Shown: piece after piece, positions 1-6,890 of the stretch
How the letters are laid out: the number at the start of each line of letters is the position of its first letter
Numbering within the stretch: position 1 is the first letter of the stretch
Assembly: GCA_947628335.1 (NCBI GenBank)
Contig: CANQZT010000024.1
Coordinates: 1-13,596 of the forward strand
Direction: 5' to 3'
Source: an uncultured Clostridia bacterium
GTDB taxonomy: Bacteria; Bacillota_A; Clostridia; TANB77; CAG-508
Length of the DNA stretch: 13,596 nt
The notes under the pieces: model-generated
What the model was told of the DNA's origin: nothing
The model's input: the letters and a program-made list of their open reading frames with translations, nothing else
The model's database searches: none
Program-made: the position numbers and the translations under genes

Positions 1-208
1 TCAGTTTTCCAGCCACCTTATAATATGGATTGTTAAATATTGGTCTTGGTGTCATTAAATATTCCTCTCCAGGTTGCGTATCTTGATGTTGTGGAGGAAA
101 TTCTAATTTGTAGTTTTTACATATTAAACCATATCCATGGTCATTTATGTATTTTAGCCCATAATCATCTTGACCATTATGATTCGTATTATAATATTCG
201 TAATTCAC
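1..208 (-). CDS. SDR-family oxidoreductase, N-terminal part (runs off the left edge)
   Basis: Only the first 69 codons are present; the gene continues beyond base 1. The predicted start is GTG at 208, placed 6 nt after a GAGGTG ribosome binding site (215-220). Residues 38-69 (FPPQHQDTQPG at 38-48, then MTPRP, then NNPYYKVAGKL) match the conserved lead-in of the YdaD/YghA-type short-chain dehydrogenases (general stress protein 39 group), in which a P-Q-x-Q-x-x-x-P-G segment and Y-K-x-x-G-K-L come just before the Rossmann fold. The nucleotide-binding TGxxxGIG motif would lie just outside the window, so NAD(P)-dependent oxidoreductase activity is inferred from the family. Residues 1-35 are rich in Asn, Tyr, Asp and Gly and look like an extension. 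The product lacks a signal peptide and should be cytoplasmic. It is divided from the next gene by a terminator and has no clear promoter. Confidence 0.78.
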   Translation of the reverse strand, partial: MNYEYYNTNHNGQDDYGLKYINDHGYGLICKNYKLEFPPQHQDTQPGEEYLMTPRPIFNNPYYKVAGKL

Positions 209-288
209 AATTTTCACCTCAATTTATTTTATTCAAATTGTTAATTTCATGTTAATACTCTTCTTTTTTATAATTACATTTATATAAA

Positions 289-325
289 AAAACTTAAATA
301 CTAGATTTCCCAATATTTAAGTTTT
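289..325 (-). terminator. Rho-independent terminator of the DUF378 gene
   Basis: A perfect 12-bp inverted repeat (289-300 with 314-325, 13-nt loop) lies 18 bases past the DUF378 stop. On the minus strand it is followed by a T-run (complement of the A-run 286-288 and the upstream AT-rich bases). The stem is AT-rich, so it may be of moderate strength. Confidence 0.65.
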
Positions 326-343
326 AATTTTATTCATATTTTG

Positions 344-535
344 TTAATCTCTATTGAATAATAATTTAATTGCCCATAATCCTGATATTCCTACTAATAT
401 ATATATTATTCTTGATAATAGCGTCATATTTCCAAATAGCATTTCTACAAGGTTAAAATTGAATAGTCCTATTAAGCCCCATACAATTGCTCCTATTATT
501 ACTAGAATAAGAGCTATAGTATCAATTATTTTCAT
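344..535 (-). CDS. DUF378 small membrane protein
   Basis: A 63-residue hydrophobic protein with two membrane segments (roughly residues 6-26 and 40-59). The signatures are ALILVIIGAIVWGLIGLF near the start and LSRIIYILVGISGLW in the second helix, both characteristic of DUF378 (PF04070). The family has no established biochemical role and its members sit in the cytoplasmic membrane. I chose ATG at 535 because the binding site AGGAG lies directly in front of it with about 8 nt spacing. The upstream in-frame GTG at 544 would overlap that same binding site and is unlikely, although it would add three residues. The gene has its own weak candidate promoter and a downstream terminator, so it looks monocistronic. 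Known from family: membrane protein of unknown function. Inferred: independent transcription. Confidence 0.88.
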   Translation of the reverse strand: MKIIDTIALILVIIGAIVWGLIGLFNFNLVEMLFGNMTLLSRIIYILVGISGLWAIKLLFNRD

Positions 536-593
536 TTTTTTCACTCCTATCTTTTACTTTTTTGTTTTTTCGTATTATTATTATTTTACTTTT

Positions 594-623
594 TATATTT
601 TTTATTCTTTTTTTATTTGACAA
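594..623 (-). promoter_or_regulatory. Candidate sigma-A promoter for the DUF378 gene
   Basis: TTGTCA (-35, complement of 618-623) and AATATA (-10, complement of 594-599) are 18 nt apart, upstream of the DUF378 start and just past the rsfS terminator. The -10 is poor and the surroundings are nearly pure A/T, so chance occurrence is possible. Confidence 0.35.
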
Positions 624-630
624 TTTTTGT

Positions 631-684
631 AAAAAAATGAGCCCAAGATTTTCTATTAAATACAAATTAAAAAATCTAAGGCTC
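631..684 (-). terminator. Rho-independent terminator of the LCP-rsfS unit
   Basis: Arms 639-652 and 671-684 form a 14-position stem in the minus-strand transcript with one U-U mismatch and one G-U pair, a loop of 18 nt, and a run of seven T after it (complement of 631-637). The G-U pair becomes a mismatch on the plus strand, which supports minus-strand use. It begins 10 bases after the rsfS stop. Confidence 0.85.
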
Positions 685-693
685 TCCATATTT

Positions 694-1008
694 CTATTTA
701 TTATATAGCTCTTCTAAATTATAATTTTCTCTTTCTTTTTCTGTAAATATGTGTACTATTATATCACCATAATCCATTAATATCCATTGTGTATTATATC
801 CTTCTATTCTATTTGGATATATTTGTTGTTTTTTTAGTTCTTCCTCTACATTATCTGCTAATGCCCTTATATGAGTAATCGATGTTCCACTTACAATTAC
901 AAATATGTCTGCTAACGTTGTTTTTTCCCTTACATCAATTTCATTTATATTTATTGCCTTTTTATCTTCTAATAAATTGACAATTTTATCTAATAAGTTA
1001 CTTTCCAT
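694..1008 (-). CDS. rsfS: Ribosomal silencing factor RsfS (YbeB/Iojap family)
   Basis: The protein has 104 residues, close to the usual family length. Diagnostic segments are ADIFVIVSGTS (33-43), the helix beginning HIRALADNVEEEL (46-58), and WILMDYGDIIVHIF followed by an E-R-x-x-Y-x-L-E-x-L tail (75-101). RsfS binds uL14 on the large ribosomal subunit and blocks joining of the subunits, lowering translation when nutrients are short; this is established for the family. The start ATG at 1008 follows AAGGAGA with a good spacing. The gene is the second of a two-gene operon: the preceding LCP stop codon is 15 bases upstream and merges with the rsfS binding site (TAAAAGGAG). A strong terminator follows. 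LCP and RsfS genes are often neighbours in clostridia, next to nadD and yqeK, but those two are absent here. Confidence 0.95.
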   Translation of the reverse strand: MESNLLDKIVNLLEDKKAININEIDVREKTTLADIFVIVSGTSITHIRALADNVEEELKKQQIYPNRIEGYNTQWILMDYGDIIVHIFTEKERENYNLEELYNK

Positions 1009-1023
1009 TTTGCTTTTCTCCTT

Positions 1024-2334
1024 TTATTTTTTATTCTTTCCTGAAGTGGTTTTATTATTCTTTGTGCTTGTACTTGATTTAGTATTTGTTTTTGTATTCG
1101 TATTTGATTTTGTAGTATTAGTTTTGTTTGTAGTGGCCTTAGTATTTATAGTATTTGATTCTTCTACCATAACCGTATTATTTTCGTCATTTTCCGTTTC
1201 TGCTTCTTCATCCATAAATAATTCTTCTACAACTTCTGTTGCTTGTTTTTTATTTATATTATATATCCATACACCATTAACTTGTTCTGACGTTCCTGGC
1301 AATGTTGCTGTCTTTAAATTCTCTACTTTAAAATTTACTGCATATGGTATATAGTCTTTAATTGTTTCAAATTTCATATTAGTTTGTATATTATTGTACG
1401 CAATTTGCAATATTTTTGTTATGTTAAATATATTTTCTGGTTTTAATGTCTGTTTTAATGTTGCCTGTATAAATTCTCGCTGTGTTCTCATTCTACCTAG
1501 GTCATTATCTCCATATTCTATTGGATATGATGTTCCATTATTATTATGCCTAAAACGTACTAACCATTCTGCTTGTTGACCATTCAATTTTTGATATCCC
1601 GATTTTAAATTTATATGCAAATTTTGTGTTGGATCATCATATTTCATATCTATTGGAACATCAAATTCTACTCCACCTATTGCATCTACAACTTCTACTA
1701 ATGCTTCTGTATCTACTATTACATAATTATCTATTTGCAAATCTATTAAATCTTCTATAGATTCAATCATTCCATCTATGTTTTCACCATTTTTATATAC
1801 TGCATTTATTTTATAACTTGCTGATGCTTTTTGTTTATTTTTTCCAACATACGTATCTCTTGGAATAGATAATAATGATGCTTTTTGCGTTTTAGGATCA
1901 TATGAACATACCATTATTGTATCTGCTAATTTGTAGTCTTTTTCATAACCACTAATTCCTATTGCTAAAAAATTTATTTTATCTAAATCTTTCAGTGTGT
2001 TCTCATCATGTCCTACTGCTGTTGCAAGAAATCCTTGTAGACCTCCTCCATTTTTTATAAATCGGTAAGTAAATCTGCCTATGAATATTATTAATGCTAT
2101 AAAAAATATTATTAAGATTATTTTAAATACTTTCCACGCTTTACTTTTCCTTCTTCTTTCCTTTTTCTCTTGTTTTCTTGCCTTTTTTTCTTCTTTTTTT
2201 TGTTGTTTTTTACTTATTACTTTTTTACTATTTTCTTTATAGTTTATTGTATTATTATTTAGTTGCTTTTTATTTACATTTTTTTGATTCATTGTTTTAT
2301 TTATTAGTTTATTATCTTTTGCTTCTTCTTTCAA
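1024..2334 (-). CDS. LytR-CpsA-Psr (LCP) family cell-wall polymer ligase
   Basis: LCP enzymes sit in the membrane with the catalytic domain outside and transfer lipid-linked glycopolymers (teichoic acids, capsule) onto peptidoglycan. Counting from the in-frame GTG at 2343: a lysine-rich cytoplasmic N-terminus (1-68), one membrane helix (about 71-88), then the LCP domain (about 120-310). The domain shows DTIMVCSYDP (141-150), SIPRDTYV (159-166), the DAIGGVEFDVP region (220-230), RFRH (263-266) and GRMRTQREF (283-291), which supply the conserved Asp and Arg residues that bind the polyprenyl-pyrophosphate substrate. Residues from about 396 to the end are a Thr/Asn/Lys-rich low-complexity tail. 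The start is uncertain: the AGGAG site abuts the GTG at 2343, so TTG at 2334, 8 nt further on, is preferred; both give nearly the same protein. It leads the operon with rsfS and has a good promoter. Confidence 0.94.
   Translation of the reverse strand: MKEEAKDNKLINKTMNQKNVNKKQLNNNTINYKENSKKVISKKQQKKEEKKARKQEKKERRRKSKAWKVFKIILIIFFIALIIFIGRFTYRFIKNGGGLQGFLATAVGHDENTLKDLDKINFLAIGISGYEKDYKLADTIMVCSYDPKTQKASLLSIPRDTYVGKNKQKASASYKINAVYKNGENIDGMIESIEDLIDLQIDNYVIVDTEALVEVVDAIGGVEFDVPIDMKYDDPTQNLHINLKSGYQKLNGQQAEWLVRFRHNNNGTSYPIEYGDNDLGRMRTQREFIQATLKQTLKPENIFNITKILQIAYNNIQTNMKFETIKDYIPYAVNFKVENLKTATLPGTSEQVNGVWIYNINKKQATEVVEELFMDEEAETENDENNTVMVEESNTINTKATTNKTNTTKSNTNTKTNTKSSTSTKNNKTTSGKNKK
1027..1158 (-). 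repeat. Low-complexity Thr/Asn/Lys tail of the LCP protein
   Basis: The last 44 codons of the LCP gene encode almost only Thr, Asn, Lys and Ser, with recurring T-N-T-K and T-K-S units. At the DNA level this appears as recurring GTATTTG/GTATTCG-like words on the plus strand. Such tracts can change length by slippage, so this part may vary among relatives. Confidence 0.7.
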
Positions 2335-2366
2335 TTTTTCCACTCCTAAATGTTTATTGTGTTATT

Positions 2367-2395
2367 AGTATAACAAACTTGTTGTTAATTATCAA
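2367..2395 (-). promoter_or_regulatory. Sigma-A promoter of the LCP-rsfS operon
   Basis: TTGATA (-35, complement of 2390-2395) and TATACT (-10, complement of 2367-2372) are separated by exactly 17 nt. The start of transcription should fall near 2360, leaving a leader of about 25 nt before the LCP start. The -35 lies inside an imperfect palindrome and the spacer carries one copy of a 12-bp direct repeat (see the separate entry). Confidence 0.75.
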
Positions 2396-2410
2396 CATTT
2401 GTTGTTAATT
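2379..2410. repeat. Direct repeat and palindrome over the LCP promoter (candidate operator)
   Basis: The 12-mer TTGTTGTTAATT occurs twice, at 2379-2390 and 2399-2410, exactly 20 bp apart (about two helical turns). Overlapping this, 2387-2396 and 2401-2410 form an inverted repeat (AATTATCAAC / GTTGTTAATT) with one mismatch and a 4-bp centre. The element covers the -35 box and the spacer of the LCP promoter, a position typical of a repressor or response-regulator site. The binding protein is unknown. Confidence 0.45.
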
Positions 2411-2420
2411 TTTAATATTT

Positions 2421-3080
2421 CTAGAAAAAAATCATTAAAATTATGTTATTGTTATATAACATTTTTGTTAGTATACTATTATTTATTGTTGTAAGTATAG
2501 ATGTTTTATCTATCATCGGTAATATAACACTAATTATTGCTAATACTGCATATATTATTAACATCGATTTTATGATTCCATATGCAATTCCTCCTACTTC
2601 ATTGAATTGTCTTATTATTGGCAAATTAGCTACGTTCTCTAGAATTGCTTTTGCAAAAATTAATAATATTCTTGTTACAATAAATAAACCTATCATAGTT
2701 CCACATTCTACGATTGTATGTGAAAGATTTTGTGCAACTACTTGAATTATAGCATCTTTATTTTGATTTATTGTACTATCTATCCCTTCATTTATATAAT
2801 TTACTATTATATTGGGTAAATTTGTTGCATCTTGTTTTATTTTTCCGTTTTCTATTTGTACTGATGAAAGTCTCTCTATTATTGTATTTTCTAACGTTTG
2901 TGATATATTTGTATGATTTATCACATAACTTGATATAGGTTTAAATAAAATAACGGTTATTATAATTGCAATTATGAATGACAATATTTTGAATGCCACT
3001 CCTATTAAACCTTTTTTATAACCTACATATGTACTTATTAATATAATTCCTAATACTATTAAATCAATTAAAATTGCCAT
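2421..3080 (-). CDS. CvpA family membrane protein
   Basis: The protein has 219 residues and about four membrane segments (3-20, 28-48, 123-144, 164-190). The N-terminal pattern LIDLIVLGIIL followed by GYKKGLIGVAFK and a long second helix is typical of CvpA (PF02674). The later NLPIIRQFNEVGGIAYGIIK stretch matches the second conserved block. CvpA was first found as needed for colicin V production in E. coli; in Firmicutes its role is unclear, with links to envelope homeostasis. A long soluble loop of about 75 residues lies between helices 2 and 3. The ATG at 3080 follows a near-perfect AAAGGAGG site that overlaps the TAA of the upstream DUF5711 reading frame (TAAAGGAGG), so its translation is probably coupled to DUF5711. 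It has no visible terminator before the LCP promoter, so some read-through into LCP-rsfS is likely. Confidence 0.9.
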   Translation of the reverse strand: MAILIDLIVLGIILISTYVGYKKGLIGVAFKILSFIIAIIITVILFKPISSYVINHTNISQTLENTIIERLSSVQIENGKIKQDATNLPNIIVNYINEGIDSTINQNKDAIIQVVAQNLSHTIVECGTMIGLFIVTRILLIFAKAILENVANLPIIRQFNEVGGIAYGIIKSMLIIYAVLAIISVILPMIDKTSILTTINNSILTKMLYNNNIILMIFF

Positions 3081-3091
3081 TTTTTCCTCCT

Positions 3092-3493
3092 TTATATACT
3101 TGCTACTTCTACTTTATCTTTGTATACTATTCCTACTATTCCATTACTCAATACTATGTCTTTTATCTCTTTTTCAGATACATATTTCTTTATTAACCAT
3201 CCACTTGTATTTATAAATTCTACACTACTTCCTAAATTAATTGCAATTTTATTTGAGCAAGTTTTTATATCTTTTATTGTTCCCTGTGCCGTATATATAT
3301 TCTCTTTTTCGGTTCCAGTGTTTTTTATTATTATTTGCGTATTTGTATTAAATAGGTTTGTATTTTTTTCTTGAGTATATATTGAATAATTATCTAAATC
3401 TATACTTGAAAATGTAACCTTATTTTCTTTAAATGATATGTCTTGTTGTATATTTTGTTCTTCTAATATTGATATTCCATCATCATATAACAT
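3092..3493 (-). CDS. C-terminal fragment of a frameshifted DUF5711 protein
   Basis: This open frame carries the C-terminal third of the DUF5711 gene. Its first ATG (3493) has no convincing binding site, and the frame stays open and protein-like upstream to about 3595, reading GSDPTNSVVYTYNAEL just before. It is therefore not an independent gene but the continuation of the N-terminal piece ending at 3582. The residues are rich in beta-strand-like alternating patterns (for example SGWLIKKYV and IVLSNGIVGIVYKDKVEV), as expected for the last blades of a repeat-type extracytoplasmic domain. Its stop TAA joins the cvpA binding site. If translation ends at the upstream TGA this part is not made, unless ribosomes shift frame. 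Confidence 0.6.
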   Translation of the reverse strand: MLYDDGISILEEQNIQQDISFKENKVTFSSIDLDNYSIYTQEKNTNLFNTNTQIIIKNTGTEKENIYTAQGTIKDIKTCSNKIAINLGSSVEFINTSGWLIKKYVSEKEIKDIVLSNGIVGIVYKDKVEVASI

Positions 3494-3581
3494 ACTTAAT
3501 TTATTTTTGTCTTGATATTTTATATTTGTTATTAATTGATTTAGTTCTGCATTATATGTATAAACTACTGAATTTGTTGGA

Positions 3582-4256
3582 TCACTTCCGAGCTTTTTCC
3601 AATGAAATTATTTTTACATTTGATTGTATAAGTGTTCCCGATGTATTTATTTCTGCTATTGCTAGGTATTTATTGTCGTTAGAAATTGTTGTATCTATTG
3701 CAATTGTACTTGATAGATATGTTTTAAATAATTCTTTCCCTTGTGGACTATATGTTGATATGACTGTTTTATAGCTACTTCCTGATATTATAACTGATAC
3801 ATATCCATTTTTATTTACATCTATTTTTTGTATTTCTCCTTCTATTTCTGTTTGCCAAAGTAAGTTCGCTCCTGAAATCAAATATAAATTTTGACCATTT
3901 TTTTGTGCAACCGTCAAAAAACGGTTGTTTGATGAATATATTGCATCACTTACGGATATTTCATGTTCGTACTCTTTTTTCCCTGATGAAGAATATGTTG
4001 TTAGTATATTTTTATTTAATATTGTAATATAATTATCATACGCATATATACTTGGATTTTCCATAGACGATACATCTATGCTTGTTACATTGTTTTCTAT
4101 TATTTCTTTTCGTAAAATGTATCTATTTACAAATGTTCTAAATTGCTCATTCCCTATATAAAATCCTACACTAATAACTAATGCAGTTATTAGTATAAAG
4201 ATAATTGCCACTTTTACCTTATTTTTTTTTCCTAATTCCTCTTTCATTTTTTCCAT
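3582..4256 (-). CDS. N-terminal part of DUF5711 family membrane-anchored protein
   Basis: The fragment has 224 residues: a short charged N-terminus, one membrane helix (about 14-34, VKVAIIFILITALVISVGFY), then an extracytoplasmic domain whose repeating strand pattern (YAYDNYITILN, FLTVAQKNGQNLYLI, GYVSVIISGS, KYLAIAEINT) resembles a WD/PQQ-like beta propeller. This layout and the gene order with cvpA are typical of DUF5711, a family of unknown function found mainly in clostridia. The ATG at 4256 follows GGGAGA with 7-8 nt spacing, and a good promoter lies just upstream. The frame ends at TGA 3582-3584, directly after an A-run, and the missing third continues in another frame. It is the only gene in the window ending in TGA, which adds to the case that this is an accidental stop. 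Confidence 0.82.
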   Translation of the reverse strand: MEKMKEELGKKNKVKVAIIFILITALVISVGFYIGNEQFRTFVNRYILRKEIIENNVTSIDVSSMENPSIYAYDNYITILNKNILTTYSSSGKKEYEHEISVSDAIYSSNNRFLTVAQKNGQNLYLISGANLLWQTEIEGEIQKIDVNKNGYVSVIISGSSYKTVISTYSPQGKELFKTYLSSTIAIDTTISNDNKYLAIAEINTSGTLIQSNVKIISLEKARK

Positions 4257-4284
4257 TGTTTTTCTCCCACTTTTTACTATTTAT

Positions 4285-4313
4285 TTTATATCAGTTTTTG
4301 GCTTTTTTTTCAA
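4285..4313 (-). promoter_or_regulatory. Sigma-A promoter of the DUF5711-cvpA unit
   Basis: TTGAAA (complement of 4308-4313) and TATAAA (complement of 4285-4290) are spaced by 17 nt. Transcription would start near 4278, about 20 nt before the start codon. The spacer carries two A-tracts, which often strengthen promoters in AT-rich Firmicutes. Confidence 0.65.
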
Positions 4314-4333
4314 GTTATTTTAAAATTTAGTTT

Positions 4334-5335
4334 TTATTTTTTTAAAATAAAATAAATTTGTATTAATCCAAGTACTCCAAATACTGGATAGAGTGTATTT
4401 ACGAGATTCGAAAAACCTATTTTTGAAATGAATATTGAACTTGAACATAATAGAATTGATAATTTTTTATATAATTTTGGTTTTTTATTATAGTTTTCAA
4501 GAAAACTATATCCTGCAGATATTGCTGAAGTAAATATTGCAACTAATATTATTAATCCATATGTATATTTATATATTTTTCCTAACTTACTTGCTATATA
4601 TATTGTTGGTAGTTCTATTAAATTGATGTTTATATCTATTTTTTGTACTAGTATATATATTGCTATTGCAAGTATTATCAGTATTATTGCACATGTTACT
4701 GATAATATTTTAGCTTGTTTTTTTTCTTTGATATATTTTTTTAATGTTAATATTAACGGTATCATTGTAATACTATTGTAACTACTATACAATATTGCAC
4801 TTATTATTGTTTTTGGAAAATTTATATTATTATTCTTTATTACTATATTTGTATCTACATTTTTTACTGCTAATATTAGTATAAAAAATATTAATATCGG
4901 TATTAATACTTCATTTACTTTTATTAATCTTTCTATATTCCCTTTAAATATTATATAGCATAAAGAACTTACTATTATCGTTCCTATTATGTTTGGAATT
5001 TTTAATTCTTGTGAAAAGTATGCACTAAACCCTGCTATCATTACATAGAATGATATTAATAGAAATATATTTATTATTATTTTTAAAACTTCATTTACTT
5101 TAGGATAGTCACTTATTTTTTTGCTTAATTCTTCATAATTTTCTACATTTTCTTCTTGTGATATTAATAATGTTTTGTAAATTATTATTCCTATTAATAT
5201 TTGAGATATAACTATACCTATTATTCCCATTTTTCCATATATTCCAAAAAATAAATATATTTCTTTTCCTGATGCAAAACCTGCTCCTATTATTGTCCCT
5301 ACAATTACGAATATTACTTTTGTTATGTTTTTCAT
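4334..5335 (-). CDS. YkvI family integral membrane protein (APC-like permease)
   Basis: The protein has 333 residues and about ten membrane segments. The N-terminal signature GTIIGAGFASGKE (13-25) is diagnostic of the YkvI group (COG3814) and lies in an interrupted first helix, as in the APC/LeuT superfamily, where this glycine-rich break contributes to the substrate and ion site. No substrate is known for YkvI; amino-acid-like solute transport is only inferred from the fold. The ATG at 5335 is preceded by GAGAGG at 8 nt. That binding site lies in the 3' arm of an 11-bp hairpin. The gldG-like gene ends 44 bases upstream, so the gene may be the distal cistron of the ABC operon or depend on read-through past the hairpin. 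No clear separate promoter is visible. Confidence 0.85.
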   Translation of the reverse strand: MKNITKVIFVIVGTIIGAGFASGKEIYLFFGIYGKMGIIGIVISQILIGIIIYKTLLISQEENVENYEELSKKISDYPKVNEVLKIIINIFLLISFYVMIAGFSAYFSQELKIPNIIGTIIVSSLCYIIFKGNIERLIKVNEVLIPILIFFILILAVKNVDTNIVIKNNNINFPKTIISAILYSSYNSITMIPLILTLKKYIKEKKQAKILSVTCAIILIILAIAIYILVQKIDININLIELPTIYIASKLGKIYKYTYGLIILVAIFTSAISAGYSFLENYNKKPKLYKKLSILLCSSSIFISKIGFSNLVNTLYPVFGVLGLIQIYFILKK

Positions 5336-5340
5336 AATTT

Positions 5341-5370
5341 AAACCTCTCATTTTATTATATGAGAGGTTT
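5341..5370 (-). promoter_or_regulatory. Hairpin between gldG and ykvI that buries the ykvI ribosome binding site
   Basis: Bases 5341-5351 and 5360-5370 form a perfect 11-bp stem with an 8-nt loop. In the minus-strand transcript the 3' arm is ATGAGAGGTTT, which contains the GAGAGG binding site of ykvI, and the 5' arm carries the complementary CCTCTC. Only three T residues follow the stem before AAATT, so it is a poor terminator in this direction. On the plus strand it is followed by a looser T-rich run but no gene would need it. Confidence 0.6.
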
Positions 5371-5379
5371 TTAGTTTTA

Positions 5380-6876
5380 TTATTTTTTTCTTCTTCTAAC
5401 AAACCATATTATTATTCCTATTAATATAATTGCACTTGGATATATTGCTATTATTGCTCGTATTTTTGTATCTTGTGATTGTGTTGCTGTATATGTTATT
5501 ACTCCTGTATCCTTTCTAATTGATATAACATCTTCTCTGTTTGTAAGTTCTGCAATTGTATTTAATATGTAATCTTTATTGTTATAAAATTGTATTGGAT
5601 ATTGTTGACTATTTCCCATTGTAATTGGATAATCCACTACAAAAAAGTTATTGGCAAGTACATACATTATCGCTTCTTTTGTATCCCCTTGAGAACTTTC
5701 TTGTGTATTTTCGTCTACTTTCTTATCTTCATTTGTAGTTATTGTTTTCGTAAGTTTTGCACCTAGTATAAATGTTCCTTCCTCGTCTGATGGTATTTTT
5801 ATATTACTTGTATTTGATACATCAGTTCTAAATAAAGCTGTTTCTCCAGTTGTTAGTATATTTTGGCTATTTACTTTTAATTCCTCTAATGTCTGGTCAT
5901 CTTTTAATGTTATTCTACTTGCATTAATTAATAGAATTCCTCCATCTGTTACAATATTTTTTGTTGCATTTGTAGTAGTTATATTAGGTATTATGTAATT
6001 TGGTGACTGTAATAACATTTTATCTGTATCTTGTTCTAATATAATACCTTCGTCAAATTTTGCACCAAATAAATCTAATATCTTTTGCATATTTGGAAAT
6101 TCTGCCTCCATAAATGTTGGATCATTCATCCACAATATTTTTCCTCCACCATTTATATAATTAGTTATTTGTTCTACCTCTGTATCAAGAAAGTCCTTTT
6201 GTGGACTCGATATTACCAATAAATCGGCATCCTCTGGTATTTGTCCTTTTATTAGTAAATCTAGTGTTTCAGTTTCATTTACTTCATTTTCTAGATATGC
6301 TTTTAAAATTGTCATTTCTGTATCTATTCCATATTCATTATGACCTGTCAAAAAATAGATTTTTGGCTTTTTACTAATTGTTAAATCTATTATTGCATTT
6401 GTTATTTTTTCTTCTGATATATCTATTTGTTGATATGTTGTGTAGTCATATGTATATAATTCATCTATTAATAGTATTTTGTTTTTCTCTTCTGTTTCGA
6501 TTATTATCATTTGTTCTTCATCTGTAATACTATATTTATTTTTTAAATCTATTCTATCTTGAATGTCTGGTATTACCTCATAACTTATTTTTTCATTTTG
6601 ATGATTGTATTGTTTTATTAAATCTACTAAGGATGTATCCTCCTCTATTCCAACTATATAAATTTTTACGTCTTTATCTATATCTTTTATTTGATTAATC
6701 GATGTTTCTGATATTGTGTACAGTTTATTTTGCGTTACATCTATATCTTTAAAATCCAATTTCTCTATTAAGATGTTTATTCCAATAAATATTCCAAATA
6801 ATATAAGCACTAACAAAATAGTTTTCATTGTATTTCGTAACCATCTTTTTTTCAATACCTCTATGATTTTTTTCAC
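5380..6876 (-). CDS. GldG-like ABC-transporter auxiliary protein
   Basis: The protein has 498 residues. A cytoplasmic basic start is followed by a membrane helix (about 19-37), a large extracytoplasmic domain, and a C-terminal helix (about 474-492) ending in RRRKK. Conserved features of the GldG family (PF09822) include DVTQNKLYTIS (46-56), YFLTGHNE (174-181) and GGGKILWMNDP (243-253). GldG was defined in Bacteroidetes gliding motility, where it works with the GldA ATPase and GldF permease. In Firmicutes the same trio exists, but its substrate is not established. The GTG start at 6876 follows AAGGAG at about 9 nt, and that site overlaps the TAA of the permease gene (TAAAGGAG), so the two are translated together. 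An acidic, Gln/Ser-rich loop (383-401) interrupts the C-terminal half of the domain. Confidence 0.86.
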   Translation of the reverse strand: MKKIIEVLKKRWLRNTMKTILLVLILFGIFIGINILIEKLDFKDIDVTQNKLYTISETSINQIKDIDKDVKIYIVGIEEDTSLVDLIKQYNHQNEKISYEVIPDIQDRIDLKNKYSITDEEQMIIIETEEKNKILLIDELYTYDYTTYQQIDISEEKITNAIIDLTISKKPKIYFLTGHNEYGIDTEMTILKAYLENEVNETETLDLLIKGQIPEDADLLVISSPQKDFLDTEVEQITNYINGGGKILWMNDPTFMEAEFPNMQKILDLFGAKFDEGIILEQDTDKMLLQSPNYIIPNITTTNATKNIVTDGGILLINASRITLKDDQTLEELKVNSQNILTTGETALFRTDVSNTSNIKIPSDEEGTFILGAKLTKTITTNEDKKVDENTQESSQGDTKEAIMYVLANNFFVVDYPITMGNSQQYPIQFYNNKDYILNTIAELTNREDVISIRKDTGVITYTATQSQDTKIRAIIAIYPSAIILIGIIIWFVRRRKK

Positions 6877-6890
6877 TTTTTTACTCTCCT

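Larger units (their letters stand above)
3092..4256 (-). pseudogene. DUF5711 family protein gene, interrupted by a one-base frameshift
   Basis: Two adjacent open frames join into one protein if a single base is removed from the five-base A-run at 3594-3598 (T-run on the plus strand). The junction then reads SLEKLGSDPTNSVVYTYNAE. The repaired gene is exactly 388 codons, giving 387 residues, in line with the usual length of DUF5711 proteins. The break may be a genuine mutation, a sequencing or assembly error in a short homopolymer, or, less likely, programmed shifting. Confidence 0.75.

Noticed and set aside
905..1354. A 149-codon plus-strand frame rich in Phe and Val opposite the LCP/rsfS genes
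   Set aside because: It is the antisense of the LCP low-complexity tail and rsfS, has no binding site, and its composition is what the complement of Lys/Asn/Thr codons gives.
2443..2745. Plus-strand frame of 100 codons opposite cvpA
   Set aside because: Antisense shadow of a clear CvpA gene, with no ribosome binding site and no recognisable family.
3555..3584. TGA read as tryptophan to extend the DUF5711 N-terminal frame
   Set aside because: Reading through gives only a few unrelated codons before TAA, while the shifted frame gives convincing protein; other genes use TGG for Trp.
3582..3600. Programmed -1 frameshifting at AAAAAG in DUF5711
   Set aside because: The reading frame there is GAA AAA GCT and the required shift is +1, so the classic A-AAA-AAG slip would move into the wrong frame; an indel is simpler.
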